The notes below the pieces were generated by a model. It saw nothing but the letters and a program-made list of their open reading frames with translations. It made no database searches and had not been told where the DNA came from. From Chryseobacterium formosense (GTDB lineage Bacteria; Bacteroidota; Bacteroidia; Flavobacteriales; Weeksellaceae): a stretch of DNA of 64,000 nucleotides. The stretch lies in the NCBI RefSeq assembly GCF_900116415.1, contig NZ_FPAP01000002.1:992001-1056000 (forward strand). The letters are read 5' to 3'. Positions 59,993 through 64,000 of this stretch are shown here, in pieces. The translations under genes were made by a program, and so were the position numbers. Within the stretch, counting starts at the first letter, position 1; each line of letters begins with the position of its first letter.

Positions 59993-60104
59993 ACCATTAT
60001 AAGAAATTTAAGGTATTAAGAATACTAAGTTTTTAAGCCTGCTTCTAAAAAGAAATCTATTGATTTCCTTAATAAAACTTAACTTCTTAACTTGCCTTAA
60101 TGGT
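59993..60104. repeat. Imperfect long inverted repeat ACCATTA...TAATGGT
   Basis: The outer seven bases are perfectly complementary (59993-59999 and 60098-60104). Inside, TTAAGG/CCTTAA and TTAAGAA/TTCTTAA words recur in inverted order. Related words occur at 31390-31500. Confidence 0.5.
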
Positions 60105-60122
60105 ATAATTTTTAATTTTAGA

Positions 60123-60130
60123 TAAATTTG
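60123..60130 (+). promoter_or_regulatory. -7 promoter box of the GNAT gene
   Basis: TAAATTTG, four bases before the ATG at 60135; suggests a leaderless mRNA. Confidence 0.5.
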
Positions 60131-60134
60131 AGAT

Positions 60135-60638
60135 ATGATACTGGAAACAGAAAGACTAGTTCTAAAAGAGATCAATGAAAATCATGCGGAAGATATTCTG
60201 AAAATACGAAGCAACGAGGAAATCAATAAATTTCTCAGAAGAATTCCGCCTCAAGACAATTATGATGCACTCAGCTTTATTTTAACCATCAAAAGAAGAA
60301 TCGAAAATAAGCAGACTGTTTTCTGGGGAATTTCCTTTAAAGATCAACCCAATCTGATTGGAACAATCTGTCTATGGAATTTTTCGGAAGACCGCAAAAC
60401 GGCAGAAGTAGGTTATGAACTGTTACCAGATTATCACAGAAAAGGAGTGATGTCCGAAGCTTTACAGTCTGTTCTGAATTTTGGTTTTAAAGATTTAGAT
60501 TTAAGCCAGATTTTGGCATTTACTCATAGATTGAACGAAAACTCGAAAAGACTTCTTTTGAAGCATCATTTTGTTTTGGAAGAGGGTAGAAAAGATGAAG
60601 GTTTTCCGGACAATGTGGTGTTTAGTTTGAAGAGATAA
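60135..60638 (+). CDS. GNAT-family N-acetyltransferase (RimJ/RimL-like)
   Basis: A 167-residue acetyltransferase. The start MILETERLVLKEINENHAED is typical of the RimJ/RimL group. The acetyl-CoA-binding motif is within AEVGYELLPDYHRKGVMSEAL, followed by AFTHRLNENSKRLLLKHHF. The substrate could be a protein N-terminus or a small amine. It is monocistronic. Confidence 0.86.
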   Translation: MILETERLVLKEINENHAEDILKIRSNEEINKFLRRIPPQDNYDALSFILTIKRRIENKQTVFWGISFKDQPNLIGTICLWNFSEDRKTAEVGYELLPDYHRKGVMSEALQSVLNFGFKDLDLSQILAFTHRLNENSKRLLLKHHFVLEEGRKDEGFPDNVVFSLKR

Positions 60639-60799
60639 CATTTTGTTTATCTTTCAACGAAGTAGAAATCTATTTTTCTTTTTAATCACTAAATTTGCAT
60701 TGTTGATTTTTACGAAGTTTAGCTTTATTTGGAATGAAGGCTTGGCTTTAAAATTGAATTATCAAATTAAAAGCATTCTCAAATTTTCAAATTGAATTT

Positions 60800-61441
60800 A
60801 TGACCTGGACAGAAATATTAGCCCCGATAAAAAACACGCCCTATTTTACCAACCTTTGGGAAAAAGTAAAGCAGGAATACGCAACAACGAAAGTTTTCCC
60901 ACCCAAAAATCAAATTTTCAGAGCATTGGAAATTACACGTTTTGAAAAGGTTGAGGTGGTGATTATTGGGCAAGATCCTTATCATAATGATTTCCAGGCA
61001 AACGGATTATGTTTTTCTGTTTCCGAGCAGGTAACAGCTCCGCCCTCGCTTAAAAATATTTTTATTGAATTAAAAAATGATATTGGAGTGGAAAGAAGCT
61101 CAAAAGAGCTTGATGACTGGGGAAAACAAGGGGTTTTATTATTGAATGCTACATTAACGGTTCGTGCTCATTCACCGAATTCGCACAAAGATTTGGGCTG
61201 GGAAAAATTCACGGATTTTATCATTAAAGAAATTTCAGATAAAAAAGAAAATGTGGTCTTCGTTTTGTGGGGTGCTTTTGCACAAAAAAAAGCCGAACTC
61301 ATCGATCCGGCTAAACATTTTATTTTAAAATCTGCACATCCGTCACCGTTTTCTGTTCACAGAGGGTTCTTCGGAAGCAAACCTTTTTCAAAAATTAATG
61401 AATATCTTGCCTCAAAAGGAAAGAAACCTATTTCGTGGTAG
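60800..61441 (+). CDS. ung: Uracil-DNA glycosylase (family 1)
   Basis: A 213-residue enzyme that excises uracil from DNA in base-excision repair. The catalytic water-activating motif GQDPYHN is at 57-63 (Asp59), and the DNA-binding loop HPSPFSVHRGFFGS begins at His180. Length and motifs are canonical. The last 14 bases overlap the convergent lipoprotein gene. Confidence 0.96.
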   Translation: MTWTEILAPIKNTPYFTNLWEKVKQEYATTKVFPPKNQIFRALEITRFEKVEVVIIGQDPYHNDFQANGLCFSVSEQVTAPPSLKNIFIELKNDIGVERSSKELDDWGKQGVLLLNATLTVRAHSPNSHKDLGWEKFTDFIIKEISDKKENVVFVLWGAFAQKKAELIDPAKHFILKSAHPSPFSVHRGFFGSKPFSKINEYLASKGKKPISW

Positions 61442-61919
61442 AACTTTGCTGATCACCTTCTTTGCTAATGGAAATGCCAATTTTATATTTTCCTGAAAGT
61501 GATTTTGCTCCTTCTTGAGAAGTCGGGTGGGGAGTAACTTCTTTTAGGGTAATGTTGTATCCATTAAAAGATTGTGTCTTGTGGTAATTCTTTCCATTGA
61601 CTTCTGCTGTCGATAATTGTAAAATCATAGGTCTGCTTGTTGTACTCATAAATTCTACGTTGGCAACAGCAACTCCCGCCCAAATGCACTGAGTGCCCTG
61701 TGGACAACGACTGTCTTCAGCAATATTTTTAAAAGTAATATTGGTCTGAAATTCTTTGATGAATTTATTTTCACCCTCATTCAAATAGATAATATCTCCA
61801 CTATTTTTCAAAGAGATTTCACTTTTTGTGTTCTCAGAATTTTGAGTCGTTGCATCTTTCTGAGCCTTACAATTGATCAGACTGATTAAACCTAAACTGA
61901 AAAGAATATTTTTATACAT
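61428..61919 (-). CDS. Cysteine-containing lipoprotein of unknown function
   Basis: A 163-residue lipoprotein (lipobox LINC, Cys17). The mature domain has the pattern EDSRCPQGTQCIWAGVAVANV, typical of a group of Bacteroidetes secreted domains with a Cys-Cys pair, then KNYHKTQSFNGYNITLKEVTPHP. Function unknown. It starts seven bases after the DUF456 gene, so the two form an operon, and it overlaps ung at its 3' end. Confidence 0.7.
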   Translation of the reverse strand: MYKNILFSLGLISLINCKAQKDATTQNSENTKSEISLKNSGDIIYLNEGENKFIKEFQTNITFKNIAEDSRCPQGTQCIWAGVAVANVEFMSTTSRPMILQLSTAEVNGKNYHKTQSFNGYNITLKEVTPHPTSQEGAKSLSGKYKIGISISKEGDQQSSTTK

Positions 61920-61926
61920 TTTATAA

Positions 61927-62418
61927 TTAAATTACATTAACAATATCCAAAATTACAACCAAAAGCATGGCAATACCAACGACCAGGCTAAATCCTGTTC
62001 CGTAAATAAAACCGATAAATGCACCTTTTGTAGATTTTAAAGCTTTATTCATGTCTTTGCTGTCATGCAAGAGTTCTCCGATGAAAACCCCGGCAAACAT
62101 CCCTACTAAAAACCCAAGAGGAATTGGTAAAAACATTCCTATAATAGTCCCGATTACCGATCCGATGCTTCCCCAACGTGTCCCGCCGTATTTTCTGTTT
62201 GTTTTTGCGGGGATCACATAATTTAAAACTGCAGAAGCGAGTGTTAAGATTACGAATGTCCAAATATACAGCATGGAGAGATCAGCGTCTGTCCCGTATT
62301 TGTAAATTAATAATCCTGCGAGACTCAGAACAAGTCCCGGTAAAACAGGTAATAAAGTTCCTAATATTCCCAGTATAAGTAAAATAATACTGAGAAAAGT
62401 TATTACTGAATGATCCAT
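61927..62418 (-). CDS. DUF456-family membrane protein
   Basis: A 163-residue membrane protein with four to five hydrophobic segments and Gly-rich patterns ILGTLLPVLPGLVLSLAGLL and GMFLPIPLGFLVGMFAGVFIGE, as in the DUF456 family (two Gly-rich halves). Function is unknown. It is followed by the lipoprotein gene after eight bases. Confidence 0.85.
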   Translation of the reverse strand: MDHSVITFLSIILLILGILGTLLPVLPGLVLSLAGLLIYKYGTDADLSMLYIWTFVILTLASAVLNYVIPAKTNRKYGGTRWGSIGSVIGTIIGMFLPIPLGFLVGMFAGVFIGELLHDSKDMNKALKSTKGAFIGFIYGTGFSLVVGIAMLLVVILDIVNVI

Positions 62419-62430
62419 ATGTATTTAAAT

Positions 62431-62460
62431 AAAAAAGTGACCTTAAAAAGCCACCTTTTG
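62431..62460 (-). terminator. Terminator of the carboxypeptidase-like lipoprotein gene
   Basis: Minus-strand stem AAAAGGTGGC / GTCACTTTTTT with G-T pairs and a T run. Confidence 0.6.
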
Positions 62461-62483
62461 TTTATCAATTTTTAAGCCGATTT

Positions 62484-63662
62484 TTAAAGATTTAAAATAA
62501 CATACTGAAGAATTACTCCGGCATTTCCGATATTTCCTGTAGCATGATTATGGAAGCTTGTGTAGTAAATGTATCCACTGTTTGTAGATCCTGAACAAGG
62601 TCCTACTGTTGCACCTAATGCTACTAAGTAAGGAACGGCAGCGGTAGGTACAGAAATGCTGATCTGAATATTTCCCGGTAAAGTAATGCAAACGGTTGTA
62701 AATGTTGTATTTGGAGCGTTTCCAATTGGTGTATTCGGAGTTCCGCTTGTTGTAAAATGATTGGTTCTGATCATTAGTGCGTTATTCGAAGAAGTTTCTT
62801 TTACCAGAACTTCCCAATAAGCAGGATCATAGTTTACGATTTTCTGCCATGAACCTAAATCGAAATCAATATTCAATGTGTTGAAACCTAATGCTGTAGA
62901 TAATCCTGCATTGCTTACTGTTGCCGGAACAATACCTGAGCTTCCTGTGTTTGTTGAGCATAATTTCGAATCAGGAACAAATCCTCCCGGAAGCATACAA
63001 TTATTGGTATTGTCCGTTCCGCCAACCAAATACGAAACATCCCAGTCTGAAGCATAAATACTTCCGCCATTCGCTACAAAAGTTGCAAGATTAGCATCGA
63101 TTGCAGGATAAAGTGATTGGTTTAAAGAATAGTTTCTTGATCCGCAATTCAGAAAGATAATATCATACTGAGCGATTGTAGTAATGTTTGCGAGATCTGC
63201 ATTTGTAATTTCGGTTGCGGTATACCCTAAATTCTGAATAATATCTTCAATTTTATCATAGCTTCCTTTTACATAAGCAATTTTTGCAACCTGGTTCAGT
63301 TTGGTCTGATTAGCATTTAAATTAGCCGTTTCGTTATGTTTTACCGATGTTGAAATTTCTGTACGGAAATTACTTCCGTCGCCTGTCTGAATGTGAATCG
63401 TTCGGTCACCAACAGGAGCCTCAAGGGTAAAATTGCCGTCGGCATCAGAAGTGGTGTAATAAATCTTATATTTTTCGTCAAAAGTAAAAACAGAAGCTCC
63501 TCCAATGGGTTTGCTGCCGTTCTGAGATATTACTTTTCCTGAGAGTTTACCGGTTTTTACGGTATTGTCAATGGTGACTTCTGCAGGTGTTTCAGAGTCG
63601 GATCTACACGATCCGAACGATAAAAGAACAATAAAAATCAAGAGTAAGTTGAATTTTTTCAT
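62484..63662 (-). CDS. Lipoprotein with carboxypeptidase-like regulatory domain
   Basis: A 392-residue surface lipoprotein (lipobox FGSC, Cys19). Residues about 38-115 form a carboxypeptidase-regulatory-like beta domain (GKLSGKVISQNGSKPIGGASV, TTSDADGNFTLEAPVGD). The middle part (about 125-260) resembles a glutamine-amidotransferase-like or ThuA-like fold (AYVKGSYDKIEDIIQNLGYT, DIIFLNCGSRNY, FVANGGSIYASDW). The C-terminal part has a beta-rich domain with TNHFTTSGTPNTP and YYTSFHNHA. Function is unknown; it may bind or process a surface ligand. Confidence 0.75.
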   Translation of the reverse strand: MKKFNLLLIFIVLLSFGSCRSDSETPAEVTIDNTVKTGKLSGKVISQNGSKPIGGASVFTFDEKYKIYYTTSDADGNFTLEAPVGDRTIHIQTGDGSNFRTEISTSVKHNETANLNANQTKLNQVAKIAYVKGSYDKIEDIIQNLGYTATEITNADLANITTIAQYDIIFLNCGSRNYSLNQSLYPAIDANLATFVANGGSIYASDWDVSYLVGGTDNTNNCMLPGGFVPDSKLCSTNTGSSGIVPATVSNAGLSTALGFNTLNIDFDLGSWQKIVNYDPAYWEVLVKETSSNNALMIRTNHFTTSGTPNTPIGNAPNTTFTTVCITLPGNIQISISVPTAAVPYLVALGATVGPCSGSTNSGYIYYTSFHNHATGNIGNAGVILQYVILNL

Positions 63663-63796
63663 ATAATTTAGTTTTTGGAGTTTTGAACTACTAAATTAAT
63701 AATTTTATTGTTAGTTTGGTTTTATTTTTGAATCAAATTTTTAAAATCATTGAATTAATTTTAATTTACATAGTTTTTATTCTTATTTTGAAGGGG

Positions 63797-63826
63797 TTGA
63801 AGTGAACCTTTATTTTATTAAATTTG
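63797..63826 (+). promoter_or_regulatory. Full promoter of the MscS-like gene
   Basis: TTG at 63797-63799, 19 bases, then TAAATTTG at 63819-63826. The ATG follows five bases after the box, suggesting a leaderless mRNA. This is the best complete -33/-7 match in the window. Confidence 0.65.
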
Positions 63827-63831
63827 TTTTA

Positions 63832-64000
63832 ATGAAAGACGAAATAAAAGATACCAAAAGTTTTTTTCAGGAAATCAGCGAGCAGCTTTATATTTACATC
63901 AGCAAGATTTCTCCTGCTGGTCTCGATTGGGTGTTTCATATTATTGTGAAACTGGGTTTATTGGTAGCCATCTTTCTGTTTCTGGATTTTATATTCAAAA
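63832..64000 (+). CDS. Probable mechanosensitive ion channel (MscS type), 3'-truncated by the window edge
   Basis: The first 56 codons encode MKDEIKDTKSFFQEISEQLY, a segment ISPAGLDWVFHIIVKLG and a hydrophobic helix (LLVAIFLFLDFIF). This N-terminus resembles that of flavobacterial MscS-family proteins, but the diagnostic pore domain is outside the window, so the call is tentative. Confidence 0.5.
   Translation, partial: MKDEIKDTKSFFQEISEQLYIYISKISPAGLDWVFHIIVKLGLLVAIFLFLDFIFK

Overview
The window is AT-rich and gene-dense, and it comes from a bacterium of the Bacteroidetes, most likely a Chryseobacterium-like member of the Flavobacteriia (Weeksellaceae). This assignment is inferred from gene content and promoter style, not from a database match. 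The pointers are the Bacteroidetes -7 promoter box TAnnTTTG in front of many genes, type IX secretion (T9SS) C-terminal sorting domains, a mevalonate-pathway HMG-CoA synthase, a fused OlsF-type acyltransferase, a YpdA-type reductase, a complete Bat (aerotolerance) operon, lipoprotein signals of the xxSC type, and frequent non-ATG starts without Shine-Dalgarno sites. I see no rRNA, CRISPR array, prophage or insertion-sequence transposase.

Layout. 1-8.8 kb: the 3' part of an M1 aminopeptidase, a T9SS cargo protein, HMG-CoA synthase, a dicarboxylate symporter, the co-chaperone pair CbpA/CbpM, a YcxB-like protein and a PLP cysteine/cystathionine synthase. 9-17 kb: an FtsX/LolC-type permease and a NamZ-like muramidase that start head to head, a DUF3575 barrel, a secreted thioredoxin, two tandem tRNA-Phe genes, OlsF and aspartokinase. 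17-27 kb: fbp-menC, glnS, an MFS transporter, a TonB-dependent receptor, a YpdA-like reductase and a lipoprotein. 27-34 kb: a glycosyltransferase, a broken GIY-YIG nuclease between inverted repeats, YfhO, small envelope proteins, RlmB and DinB. 34.5-42.9 kb: the moxR-DUF58-Bat operon followed by MarC. 43-48 kb: isochorismate synthase and a cell-surface signalling cluster built around an ECF sigma factor with a membrane-spanning tail. 48-52 kb: a MenI-like thioesterase, an acyltransferase, a 20-residue peptide gene, and the PspC/PadR pair. 52-64 kb: an HD hydrolase, another T9SS protein, a thioesterase preceded by an orphan cobalamin riboswitch, a small ABC system, the stub of a T9SS cargo gene, a MutS2-like ATPase without Smr domain, GNAT, uracil-DNA glycosylase, lipoproteins, and the start of a probable MscS channel.

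How genes work together. Three menaquinone genes (menC, menF, menI) lie apart from each other. MoxR, DUF58 and the VWA/TPR/BatD proteins form one membrane complex operon. The sigma operon and the two PrcB-like lipoprotein genes beside it all carry the same non-housekeeping promoter motif (GCAAC or TAAC, 14-15 bases, CATCTTA). This suggests a compact, autoregulated envelope-sensing regulon and is the most interesting system in the window.

The intergenic spaces hold several families of dispersed palindromic or short tandem repeats, some of which have run into coding sequence or provide a stop codon.
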